Assembly (NCBI GenBank): GCA_022821065.1 | Contig: JAJEEK010000036.1 | Coordinates: 1 to 45,751, forward strand | Direction: 5' to 3' | Source: Candidatus Poribacteria bacterium | Lineage (GTDB): Bacteria > Poribacteria > WGA-4E > WGA-3G | DNA: 45,751 bases | Program-made: the position numbers and the translations under genes | Shown: piece by piece, positions 35,213 to 42,442 of the stretch | Layout: each line of letters opens with the position of its first letter | Numbering within the stretch: the first letter of the stretch is position 1 | The notes under the pieces: generated by a model | The model's input: the letters and a program-made list of their open reading frames with translations, nothing else | The model's database searches: none | Told to the model about the DNA's origin: nothing

Positions 35213-36013
35213 CTATAGATTCGCCTGCATCCACGCGAAACTTTTCCGTTGACCGGTGCCATCGTTTTCCCTACCCTCATATTCACAGCACCAGACCCCT
35301 TCATAACCTGCTTCTCTCAAGCAGCGGATCGCCTTTGCGAGGTCTATTTCGCCTTCACCGAGCGCTTCACCGCGGTAGTTACCACGTGACCCTGTCCCAT
35401 CTTTCAGATGTGTGTGCAATGTATAAGGGGCAACGATTTCATAATATCTGCCGACTGTCTCTAAATCGTGACCAGCCCAGCGGTAATTCATCGTGTCCAT
35501 ATTCGCGCCGACATGTTTAGAACCGACACGTTCAAAGAGTTCTACCTGCAAATCTCCGTCGTTTGTAACGATCCCGTGATTGTCCACAGCCAAGTAGACT
35601 TGTTCGCGTTCGGCGAATTCGATGCACCGTTTGAGACAACCTGCCATTGCTTCAATCCATCGACTTTCTGGAACAGCATCTTTCGCAGCACCGCCTTCTG
35701 TACGGAGCACGGAGGTGCCAACCAATTTGGCAAGTCCGGCGATGCGTTCCATCCGCGAAACTTGCGCGCGGATCGCCTCCTCTTCCAATAAAACGAAATC
35801 GTTCCCTGCTGCGAGTGCGGAGACCTGTAATCCGTAATCTTCAACCTGTTTTCTCACGGCTTCTGCATTCTTCTCAGGATCAGGAGTTTCCGAATTCCAG
35901 ACATCGCTAATCTGAAGTTCTACATAACTGAAACCCGTTTCACTTGTAAATCTCAAAAAATCGTCGAGCGATTTGCTTGCGTAGTTGTAATGGATAAGCC
36001 CAAATTTTGACAT
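35213..36013 (-). CDS. Sugar phosphate isomerase/epimerase-like TIM-barrel protein
   Basis: 266 residues of the xylose-isomerase-like AP-endonuclease-2 fold: FGLIHYNYASKSL start, GFSYVELQISDVW, VYLAVDNHGIVTND with metal ligands, HVGANMDTMNYRWAG, YTLHTHLKDG and a C-terminal GVWCCEYEG with a final Glu ligand. Such enzymes isomerise or epimerise sugars, often inositol derivatives. AGGAG precedes the ATG. It is the first gene of a two-gene unit with the SAM hydrolase; the functional link is not evident. Confidence 0.82.
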   Translation of the reverse strand: MSKFGLIHYNYASKSLDDFLRFTSETGFSYVELQISDVWNSETPDPEKNAEAVRKQVEDYGLQVSALAAGNDFVLLEEEAIRAQVSRMERIAGLAKLVGTSVLRTEGGAAKDAVPESRWIEAMAGCLKRCIEFAEREQVYLAVDNHGIVTNDGDLQVELFERVGSKHVGANMDTMNYRWAGHDLETVGRYYEIVAPYTLHTHLKDGTGSRGNYRGEALGEGEIDLAKAIRCLREAGYEGVWCCEYEGRENDGTGQRKSFAWMQANL

Positions 36014-36119
36014 CTATGATCTGCTCCTATTCGATACCCGAATTCAATTAAGCGGTCACAAACCATTCTTGCTGCGTGTAACCCACAGTTAATGGTTTTC
36101 CGTCACAACCGAAAATGGC

Positions 36120-36148
36120 TTGCATCTTTAACGTTATTGTGCTATAAT
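36120..36148 (+). promoter_or_regulatory. Promoter of mqnE-mqnA-fur
   Basis: TTGCAT (36120-36125), 17 bp, TATAAT (36143-36148), about 100 nt before the mqnE ATG. Confidence 0.65.
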
Positions 36149-36251
36149 AATACCTTGAGTAAGAGAGAAACGTCAAGCAATTTTTTTGTTACTATCGCAA
36201 ATTACGCCTGTGAACTTCATCACAAAATCAATAATCTATCAGGAAAAAAGA

Positions 36252-37388
36252 ATGGAAAACTATAGTCGCTTTACGGACCCCAAGCTACCTGCCATCTATG
36301 AAAAAGTCGAGGCAGAACAACGACTCTCCTTTGAGGAGGGTGTCACACTTTACGAAAGCCCGGATATTACCGGCGTTGGGTTTATTGCCAACCATGTCCG
36401 TGAACGTTTAAACGGTAACGTTGCCTATTATAACATCAACCAGCACATCGACTACTCAAATGTCTGTATCCTCCATGCTCGGTGCCATTTTTGTGCCTTT
36501 GCCCGAAAAAACATGCAGACCGAAGGCGCGTGGGAAATGAGTGTCGAAGATTTTTTAGACAAAGCGATGTATTCTATAGAACACGGATGCACCGAAATCC
36601 ACAGTGTCGGTGGGCTGCACCCGAAACTACCGTTTGACTACTACCTCGATATTATCCGTGGACTCAAAGAACGGATGCCGCAGGTACACCTCAAATTCTT
36701 CACGGCTGTCGAAATCCATCATTTCTCACGCATCTTTAAAATGTCTATAGAAGAGGTTTTAATGCAACTACGGGAGGCAGGTCTCGATTCCTTGCCCGGT
36801 GGTGGTGCTGAAATCTTCGCAGAGGAGACGCGTGAGAAAATTTGCCCGGGTAAACTCAGTGCAGACGGATGGTTAGAAGTCCACGACATCGCACATCGGC
36901 TCGGCATCTCAACGAACGCCACAATGCTTTATGGACACCTCGAAACAAACGAAGATCGGGTGGATCATCTCATCCGACTACGGGAACAGCAAGACAAGTC
37001 CGGCGGTTTTGTAACGTTCATACCGCTCGCTTTTCATCCATTGAATACCCGTATGGCGTATCTGCCTTCAACGACCGGTTTAACCGACCTTCGGAACATT
37101 GCCGTTGCACGTCTCATGCTCGACAACATTCCACATATCAAAGTATATTGGATTATGACGGGTTTGAAAACTGCACAAGTCGCACTCCGTTTCGGATCCG
37201 ACGATATTGACGGCACCGTGACTGAGGAGAAAATTACACACATGGCGGGCGCTGACACGCCAGAGGCTGTCTCCGTTTCGGCACTCATACACCTCATTGA
37301 AGAAGCAGGCTTCGTCCCGGTTGAACGGGACACGCTCTACAATGAAATTATTCGAGAGGGGAATCAGTGGTACAGAAAAGCCGCTTAA
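36252..37388 (+). CDS. mqnE: Aminofutalosine synthase (radical SAM), unusual CX5CX2C motif
   Basis: 378 residues from the ATG at 36252 (MENYSRF), with AGGAAAA upstream. It joins the MqnA product, 3-[(1-carboxyvinyl)oxy]benzoate, to a SAM-derived adenosyl radical, giving aminofutalosine in menaquinone synthesis. The opening NINQHIDYSN precedes the cluster cysteines Cys72, Cys78 and Cys81: spacing CX5CX2C rather than the usual CX3CX2C. The end VPVERDTLYNEI is typical of MqnE rather than MqnC. The gene overlaps mqnA by 22 nt. Confidence 0.88.
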   Translation: MENYSRFTDPKLPAIYEKVEAEQRLSFEEGVTLYESPDITGVGFIANHVRERLNGNVAYYNINQHIDYSNVCILHARCHFCAFARKNMQTEGAWEMSVEDFLDKAMYSIEHGCTEIHSVGGLHPKLPFDYYLDIIRGLKERMPQVHLKFFTAVEIHHFSRIFKMSIEEVLMQLREAGLDSLPGGGAEIFAEETREKICPGKLSADGWLEVHDIAHRLGISTNATMLYGHLETNEDRVDHLIRLREQQDKSGGFVTFIPLAFHPLNTRMAYLPSTTGLTDLRNIAVARLMLDNIPHIKVYWIMTGLKTAQVALRFGSDDIDGTVTEEKITHMAGADTPEAVSVSALIHLIEEAGFVPVERDTLYNEIIREGNQWYRKAA

Positions 37389-38206
37389 GGGTCGGCGCGG
37401 TCTCGTTCTTGAATACGAAGCCGCTCATTTATCCCCTTTTGGATAAAGAGATACAGACGGATATCGCACTCAGCCTTGATGTGCCAAGCCGCGTCGCAGT
37501 ACGTTTAAGTGATAGCAGACTCGATGTCGGACTCATCCCGATTATCGAATATTTTCGAGCAAATCCTTCGGGTACGAATTACTGTATTCTACCCGATATA
37601 TCAATTGCATCGAACGGTGGTGTCCAAAGCATCCAACTGTTCAGTCGGGTGCCGGTTCACGAGATCCGACGCATCGCACTTGATACGAGTTCCCGCAGCT
37701 CCGTCGCCTTACTGAAAGTCTTGCTCGCTGAAAAATACGGGATCTCGCCAGCCTTCACAACGTGCGCGCCGACAGTCAATCCGAGCACAGCACTCCAAAA
37801 TCGCCAATATCCGCCGTTTGAGGCAGTTCTCCTCATTGGGGACTCAGCACTCAGGCACCTCGGGACAACCGAATACAGTGTTGACCTTGGTGAGGTGTGG
37901 TATAAACTAACTGGACTCCCGTTTGTCTACGCATGTTGGGTCGCAAGAGAGGACGCGGCTCTCGGCGATATACCACAGATTCTACTGCAATCAAAAGAAC
38001 GTGGAATCGCACAAATCCCAGAAATCGCACAGACTGAAGCTCGAAAGTTGGGGCTACCGGAGACGCTCTGTCTCGATTATCTACAGAATCGCATCAAGTA
38101 CGACCTTGACGAATCTACGATCGCCGGTATGGAACTCTTTTATAAGTTCGCCGTGAAAAACAATCTCGCACCGCCGGGCCGTTCTCTTAATTTTGTTTCT
38201 AACTGA
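37367..38206 (+). CDS. mqnA: Chorismate dehydratase
   Basis: 279 residues, GTG start with GAGAGGGG in front. It converts chorismate to 3-[(1-carboxyvinyl)oxy]benzoate, the entry step of the futalosine menaquinone route. The fold is a periplasmic-binding-protein-like two-domain protein, recognisable by VGAVSFLNTKPLIYPL, SRLDVGLIPIIEYF, IALDTSSRSSVALLK and LGEVWYKLTGLPFVYACWV. It is coupled to mqnE by overlap. The order product-user first then product-maker is common for this pathway. Confidence 0.92.
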   Translation: MVQKSRLRVGAVSFLNTKPLIYPLLDKEIQTDIALSLDVPSRVAVRLSDSRLDVGLIPIIEYFRANPSGTNYCILPDISIASNGGVQSIQLFSRVPVHEIRRIALDTSSRSSVALLKVLLAEKYGISPAFTTCAPTVNPSTALQNRQYPPFEAVLLIGDSALRHLGTTEYSVDLGEVWYKLTGLPFVYACWVAREDAALGDIPQILLQSKERGIAQIPEIAQTEARKLGLPETLCLDYLQNRIKYDLDESTIAGMELFYKFAVKNNLAPPGRSLNFVSN

Positions 38207-38219
38207 AGGGGAACCGGAA

Positions 38220-38720
38220 ATGGAAACCGCTGAAAAATCCACTGATAACTCCAAGATGATAAAGCAGTTTGAGGACTACCTCAAAAGTTGTGGGCTCCGT
38301 ATAACCCAGACACGGTTGGATGTTTTAAAACAGGTATTTGCGTACCCGGGCCATTTTCAGACGGAAGACCTCTTGGTGCAGATGCGGCGGAACGGCTACT
38401 TGGTGTCGCGACCGACGATCTATCGAACGCTGCCTTTGCTTGTACAGAGTGGCCTCTTAACGGAGTTTATTGACGCGCAGAAAAATACTCGCTATGAGAG
38501 CATCCACTCGCTTCGAGAGCACGCGCACCTCATCTGTCTACGATGTAATCAGATCGTTGAGTTTAAAGAACCCGAGATTGATGCTTTACAGAAGGCGGTT
38601 TGTGAAGCGCACAACTTTAGAGCCGTGCGCTTCCGTAATGAGATCATCGGTTATTGTGCTGAATGCCAAGCCGAATTAGAGCCGAAAACCCCCGATAATG
38701 ATGACGAAACTACTGCTTAA
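38220..38720 (+). CDS. Fur-family transcriptional regulator
   Basis: 166 residues from the ATG at 38220. The N-terminal winged helix (LRITQTRLDVLKQVFAYPGH, SRPTIYRTLPLLVQSGLL) binds DNA. The C-terminal dimer domain has the metal ligands EHAHLICLRCNQIVEF and CAECQAEL, giving a structural Cys4 zinc site. Whether it senses iron, zinc, manganese or peroxide is not clear. It follows mqnA by 13 nt and is probably co-transcribed. A 7-1-7 palindrome of the Fur-box layout lies 0.8 kb downstream before the IscU-like gene. Its last 11 nt overlap the end of the converging gene. Confidence 0.9.
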   Translation: METAEKSTDNSKMIKQFEDYLKSCGLRITQTRLDVLKQVFAYPGHFQTEDLLVQMRRNGYLVSRPTIYRTLPLLVQSGLLTEFIDAQKNTRYESIHSLREHAHLICLRCNQIVEFKEPEIDALQKAVCEAHNFRAVRFRNEIIGYCAECQAELEPKTPDNDDETTA

Positions 38721-39408
38721 GCCTGCCCCACGTTGTGGTTAGCAATCCATCTGGATCCACCGACAACGTCTTCTCTTCCGCCTTTTCATAATCCTCGTCG
38801 GTGGGGGCATATTCCAAATCACTCGACCAACAGAAAACGTCATATTGAACTTGAAGCGAACTCTGCCGAGTCCAGATCATCATAACGTTTTCGCCATCTT
38901 GTAATTCGTTAATTGTGCCAGCATCCTGACCGAAATCGCCTGTCCGCATCCATGTCCATGCAGGAACGTTTTCCTCAAAAATAATATGATCAGGACGGAC
39001 AAAAGCAGGTTCTGCATCAGGAATCTTGTTCCCATCGTCACCCAAAACCCACAACCAATCTGAGTGGTTGCTCGGGTTAATAACCCTACCAATAAACCGC
39101 CATTCTCCGGCTTTTCCGCCAGCACGACTGATGTCGAACCTATAGAGTATCCAGCCCTTTTGCCCACCACCGGCGTTTGTGACTATATCACCGAACGCAC
39201 CGTCAGCGGGATCTACTGCCCCTTCGCCTTTACCTAATTGATAAATATCCTCGGAATCCCTTTCATCAAAGGCTTCCGCTTCAAACCAAACCTGTTCGCC
39301 TTTCCCGTATTCTGAGACCTTGAATTCTTCCACCGCAAAACCTATAAATGGTTGCATCAGCAACAAGCAGACAGCTAAGCTGAGCGTTAATTGACATTTC
39401 CGAAGCAT
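38710..39408 (-). CDS. Secreted beta-sandwich protein with C-terminal VDP-TTWG motif
   Basis: 232 residues: signal peptide (LTLSLAVCLLLMQPFIGFA), then a carbohydrate-binding-module-like region (VWFEAEAFDERDSEDIYQLG, WRFIGRVINPSNHSDWLWVLG, FEENVPAWTWMRTG, ENVMMIWTRQSSLQVQYDVF). The opening F-E-A-E-A-F is typical of CBM6/35-like modules that bind sugars. The final 19 residues (TLSVDP, then LTTTWGRLKQ) match the end of the LamG-like protein at 23177-23857. GAGGAGG precedes the ATG. The gene converges on the Fur-family gene. Confidence 0.75.
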   Translation of the reverse strand: MLRKCQLTLSLAVCLLLMQPFIGFAVEEFKVSEYGKGEQVWFEAEAFDERDSEDIYQLGKGEGAVDPADGAFGDIVTNAGGGQKGWILYRFDISRAGGKAGEWRFIGRVINPSNHSDWLWVLGDDGNKIPDAEPAFVRPDHIIFEENVPAWTWMRTGDFGQDAGTINELQDGENVMMIWTRQSSLQVQYDVFCWSSDLEYAPTDEDYEKAEEKTLSVDPDGLLTTTWGRLKQ

Positions 39409-39491
39409 CGTTCATCCTCCTCAATGCTGTTTTGACACAGTTAAAATGAGTTAAAGTTAAATCAGATTTTAGTGTTGGAATCATGAAATAC

Positions 39492-39559
39492 TTGACAAGC
39501 GTATGGAAATATTGTATAATTGCAAAAAGGTTTCTTCAAATGTAGTTGTAAATTACAAC
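39492..39559 (+). promoter_or_regulatory. Consensus promoter and 7-1-7 operator of the IscU/IscA-like genes
   Basis: TTGACA (39492-39497), 17 bp, TATAAT (39515-39520). A perfect palindrome GTTGTAA-A-TTACAAC (39545-39559) lies about 20-35 nt past the expected start site, where a bound repressor would block elongation. The 7-1-7 layout is that of Fur-family boxes, and a Fur-family gene lies just upstream. The pairing is inference. Confidence 0.6.
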
Positions 39560-39611
39560 CTATCGCGTGAAATAGTGGGATGGAGAACTTGTTAAAACAG
39601 AGTTACGTCTG

Positions 39612-39992
39612 ATGTATACGCCACAGGTGACCGATCATTACGAAAATCCACGCAATGTTGGAACTATCGCCGATGCTGATGGTACAGCGACTGTCGGTTC
39701 TCCCGCCAGCGGCGAGATGGTAAAATTAACACTCAAGGTAACGGATAACGTCGTTGTTTCAGCGAAGTTCCGGGCGTTCGGATGCCCTACCGCTATCGCG
39801 AGTGCTTCAATGCTCACCGAACTGATTACCGGAGCGCATATCTCAGAAGCCCAAAAAATTACCGCTGACCAACTCTCAAAGGCATTAGGCGGTCTCCCGC
39901 AAGATAAACAACGTTACGCTGGCACTGCTGAAAAAGTTCTAAAAAACGCTATTGCTGATTTCCTGCCCAAAAAGGAGGCACAATCATCATGA
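39612..39992 (+). CDS. IscU/NifU-N-like scaffold lacking two of three cluster cysteines
   Basis: 126 residues with the full IscU fold: TPQVTDHYENPRNVGTI, SPASGEMVKLTLKV, FRAFGCPTAIASASM and ALGGLPQDKQRYAGTAEKVL. IscU normally holds a nascent 2Fe-2S cluster on three cysteines plus an Asp. Here the first Cys is Ser33 (PASGE), the neighbouring Asp is Glu35, Cys58 remains but is followed by Pro rather than Gly, and the His-Cys pair is Arg101-Tyr102. It can hardly assemble a cluster in the standard way. It may be a regulatory or sulfur-accepting homologue. It overlaps the IscA-like gene by 4 nt. No cysteine desulfurase gene is nearby. Confidence 0.8.
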   Translation: MYTPQVTDHYENPRNVGTIADADGTATVGSPASGEMVKLTLKVTDNVVVSAKFRAFGCPTAIASASMLTELITGAHISEAQKITADQLSKALGGLPQDKQRYAGTAEKVLKNAIADFLPKKEAQSS

Positions 39993-40318
39993 TTACTGTC
40001 ACAGAATCTGCCGCACAAAAAGCGATCACACTCATCAATAACAGTGAGACATCACCTGAATCCGATCTCGGCTTGCGGATGCAAGTTATCGGTGGTGGAT
40101 GCTCCGGCTTCCAATATAACCTCGAATTTGGTGGCGCGAAAGACACCGACAGAGTTTTTGAGTTCCACGGGTTAAAGATTTTCATCGACCCGCGCAGCAC
40201 ACTCTATCTCGCTGGTTCCGTCCTCGACTATAACGATGGACTCATGGATTCAGGCTTCAAAATAACCAATCCGAACGCTAAAAACACATGCGGTTGCGGC
40301 GAATCCTTTAGCGTCTAA
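39989..40318 (+). CDS. A-type iron-sulfur carrier (IscA/ErpA family)
   Basis: 109 residues. The A-type carrier fold has all three ligands: Cys38 (GGGCSGFQY), Cys101 and Cys103 (CGCGESF). It should bind and deliver 2Fe-2S or 4Fe-4S clusters to target proteins. AAAGGAGG stands before the ATG, which overlaps the IscU-like stop (ATGA). Unlike its partner it is canonical, so the pair combines an intact carrier with a non-standard scaffold. Confidence 0.92.
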   Translation: MITVTESAAQKAITLINNSETSPESDLGLRMQVIGGGCSGFQYNLEFGGAKDTDRVFEFHGLKIFIDPRSTLYLAGSVLDYNDGLMDSGFKITNPNAKNTCGCGESFSV

Positions 40319-40400
40319 CACACCTATTCCGTCTTTTCTTAGCGTTTAAGCCTTTTTTTCTCGCAGGCGGGGTGTATAGCCCTGCCTACTAATAACTATA

Positions 40401-41747
40401 TCACACCCACGAAGATTTCAACTCATGCACCTTCAGCGATACCAGCGTCGCCATGCCACCTTCTGCGTAAACGCCGATGTCCGCATTCTCTAAATCCGGA
40501 AGGAAGTAGGAGGTCATCGACAACTCGCCGTCGTTGCCGAACGCCTCAATAGAAATACGATCAACCAGAATTTGCAAACGGATTTTCCCATCTTGTGGTG
40601 CAAGCGGACCGCTCCGCTCAAGGAAGGTCAGTTGCTGCTCAGCGACATCGTAACGCACATCCTGTCCACGAATCTTAAACCCAACAGCAGTAACGTCATT
40701 GAGTGCTATCTCCGCACGAATATCAAACAATTCACCCGTCAACCCTGCAAGCGGATCCGCTTCCGGTTTAAGCGTCAGGTCGCTCCACGCGTGCGTATAG
40801 GTGTGAATGTTTTCGATCTCCACGACAGGTTCGCGATGGAGACGGATCCCCTCTGAGGTTGTCCGAAGCGTCAAGCAGCACGGGAAGCTCATCTGTTGAT
40901 TGAAAGGCATATCGGGTGGACTGCTGCCACTCATCCAAGCGATTTGAATGCGTCTGCCATCGGATTCTGGAACATCGCTCCACGTCTGGGATGCATAGAA
41001 ATTAGCACCGTAGTCAGAACGATGCGCTTCACCTTCTGGTGTAAAAGTTGTGCCATCAAAGTCCCCGACATAATATTTCCCCGCCGCGCCCCAGAAAACC
41101 CACTTCGTCCTTTCCGGGTCACCATCAACCGGAAGTTCAAAGATATCGGGGCATTCCGTATCGGGGATCTCCAGATCGGATAACCTCGACCATTCCTTGA
41201 GGTTCGTCGAACCGAATAAAGCGAAATCGTTCTGGTCGAGGTAGAGCGCCATCACCCATTTTTGTGTCGGTTCGTGCCAGATGACCTTCGGGTCGCGGTT
41301 GCTTCCGACGATATGTGCAACGACAGGGTTCCCTTCATATTTTATCCACGTCCGTCCGCGATCGTTGCTGTAAGCAATACTTTGCGTGAACGGCACCGGT
41401 TCCGGGGCGTGACTACCAGCGGATGTATAGAAATTGACAAGCACCGACTCGTCACCGGTCTGAAAACCACCAGTATTCTGCCAATCCACGACACCTGAAC
41501 CAGAGAAAATTGTGCCGAGTTCATCGGGATGGATGGCGTGCGGCAGCTGCTTCCAGTGAACGAGATCCGTACTAATGGCGTGTCCCCAGGTCATATTCCC
41601 CCAATTGATGCCCGATGGGTTGTGCTGAAAGAAGAGATGGTACTCGCCTTTGTAATAGATCAATCCGTTCGGATCGTTGGTCCAGTTGGTTTTCGGCGTA
41701 AAGTGGAACTGCGGACGATACGCTTCTTGATAAGCCGTCTGAATCAT
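40401..41747 (-). CDS. Glycoside hydrolase family 32 (fructan hydrolase/invertase type)
   Basis: 448 residues. A five-bladed propeller with the GH32 catalytic set: nucleophile Asp25 in WTNDPNG (22-28), transition-state Asp152 in RDPKV and acid/base Glu198 in ECPDIFEL. A C-terminal beta-sandwich follows (ISIEAFGNDGELSMTSYF). It should release fructose from sucrose, levan or inulin. There is no signal peptide, so it acts inside the cell on imported substrate or leaves by another route. AAGGAAA precedes the ATG and a promoter lies at 41814-41842. No sugar transporter is adjacent. Confidence 0.93.
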   Translation of the reverse strand: MIQTAYQEAYRPQFHFTPKTNWTNDPNGLIYYKGEYHLFFQHNPSGINWGNMTWGHAISTDLVHWKQLPHAIHPDELGTIFSGSGVVDWQNTGGFQTGDESVLVNFYTSAGSHAPEPVPFTQSIAYSNDRGRTWIKYEGNPVVAHIVGSNRDPKVIWHEPTQKWVMALYLDQNDFALFGSTNLKEWSRLSDLEIPDTECPDIFELPVDGDPERTKWVFWGAAGKYYVGDFDGTTFTPEGEAHRSDYGANFYASQTWSDVPESDGRRIQIAWMSGSSPPDMPFNQQMSFPCCLTLRTTSEGIRLHREPVVEIENIHTYTHAWSDLTLKPEADPLAGLTGELFDIRAEIALNDVTAVGFKIRGQDVRYDVAEQQLTFLERSGPLAPQDGKIRLQILVDRISIEAFGNDGELSMTSYFLPDLENADIGVYAEGGMATLVSLKVHELKSSWV

Positions 41748-41813
41748 TAACTATTTCCTTTTTGTTTTGAGGATTGCCAAAAAATATCCGTGACTCTCTC
41801 TGTCTTGCATGCT

Positions 41814-41842
41814 ATTCTATGCGTAACCGTTAATTTTGTCAA
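41814..41842 (-). promoter_or_regulatory. Promoter of the GH32 gene
   Basis: On the minus strand TTGACA (41842-41837), 17 bp, TAGAAT (41819-41814), about 65 nt before the ATG. Confidence 0.65.
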
Positions 41843-42023
41843 GAATCCGTGTTTATTCGCAATTCAGTTGCAACAGAATTTCACAGTAAATTTTAACAGC
41901 CACACGACTAAAACCCCAAAAACAGTGTTGTGGATTAGGTTTAGACACTTTCATAAAATACATAACTTTCCGATTTACTATGAAAACCGTGAAATTTTTG
42001 CCTCAATCTCCAATTTTTTTCAG

Positions 42024-42065
42024 AATTAGGCAACCGTTTTGTGCATCCCCCGCGTCACTATATAT
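42024..42065 (+). promoter_or_regulatory. ECF-sigma-like promoter, copy 1 (first selenoprotein gene)
   Basis: GCAACC (42030-42035), 17 bp, CGTC (42053-42056), followed by ACTATATAT. The block AATTAGGCAACCGTTTTG and the block CCCCGCGTCACTATATAT recur before the second selenoprotein gene, while the middle of the spacer differs. Conservation only at the -35 and -10 positions argues for a promoter. GCAAC/CGTC hexamers are typical of extracytoplasmic-function sigma factors. Confidence 0.6.
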
Positions 42066-42153
42066 TGAACGGGCAAATTGGCCCCTCACTGCCTATTTTC
42101 ATCAGTTAGTGAGGACATATCCAAACCCATTTTTAAAGGTAGTATCATAGCAT

Positions 42154-42384
42154 CGTAGGTTGGGTTGAGCGGAACCGAGAAAGCCGATGGGACAACCCAA
42201 GCACATTTGCAGCACCCTGCCCTGTCACATCAATTAAGGAGATAGCGAAACCCAACAGAAACGACTATGTTTGCATAATCTTACAGAAAGAACGTTGGGT
42301 TTCACTGCGTTCATGGATGTACATGCCGATATGTTAAGTTGGGATACCAACGTTTAATTTTAATACCGTTCAACCCAACCTACG
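42154..42384. mobile_element. 231-bp palindromic MITE-like element
   Basis: Terminal inverted repeats CGTAGGTTGGGTTGAGCGG (42154-42172) and its near-complement at 42366-42384 (one mismatch) bound the element. Inside are a second inverted repeat GCGAAACCCAAC / GTTGGGTTTCAC (42245-42256, 42294-42305) and a GTTGG-GATA-CCAAC hairpin (42338-42351). It has no open frame and no clear target duplication. The GTTGGGTT palindromic type is a widespread non-autonomous repeat. It separates promoter copy 1 from its gene. Confidence 0.7.
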
Positions 42385-42442
42385 TTATTTTGAAAAATCA
42401 AGATTGTATAGCGTATCTCTGTTAATTATAAGGAGATTGAAA

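Noticed and set aside
42084..42114. CCTCACT/AGTGAGG inverted repeat as a terminator or riboswitch
   Set aside because: The stem is short with a 17-nt loop and no T-tract; no known riboswitch pattern fits. It may be incidental.
42154..42384. Palindromic element as a CRISPR array or attachment site
   Set aside because: There is no regular repeat-spacer pattern and no integrase nearby; inverted ends and nested palindromes fit a MITE-like repeat better.
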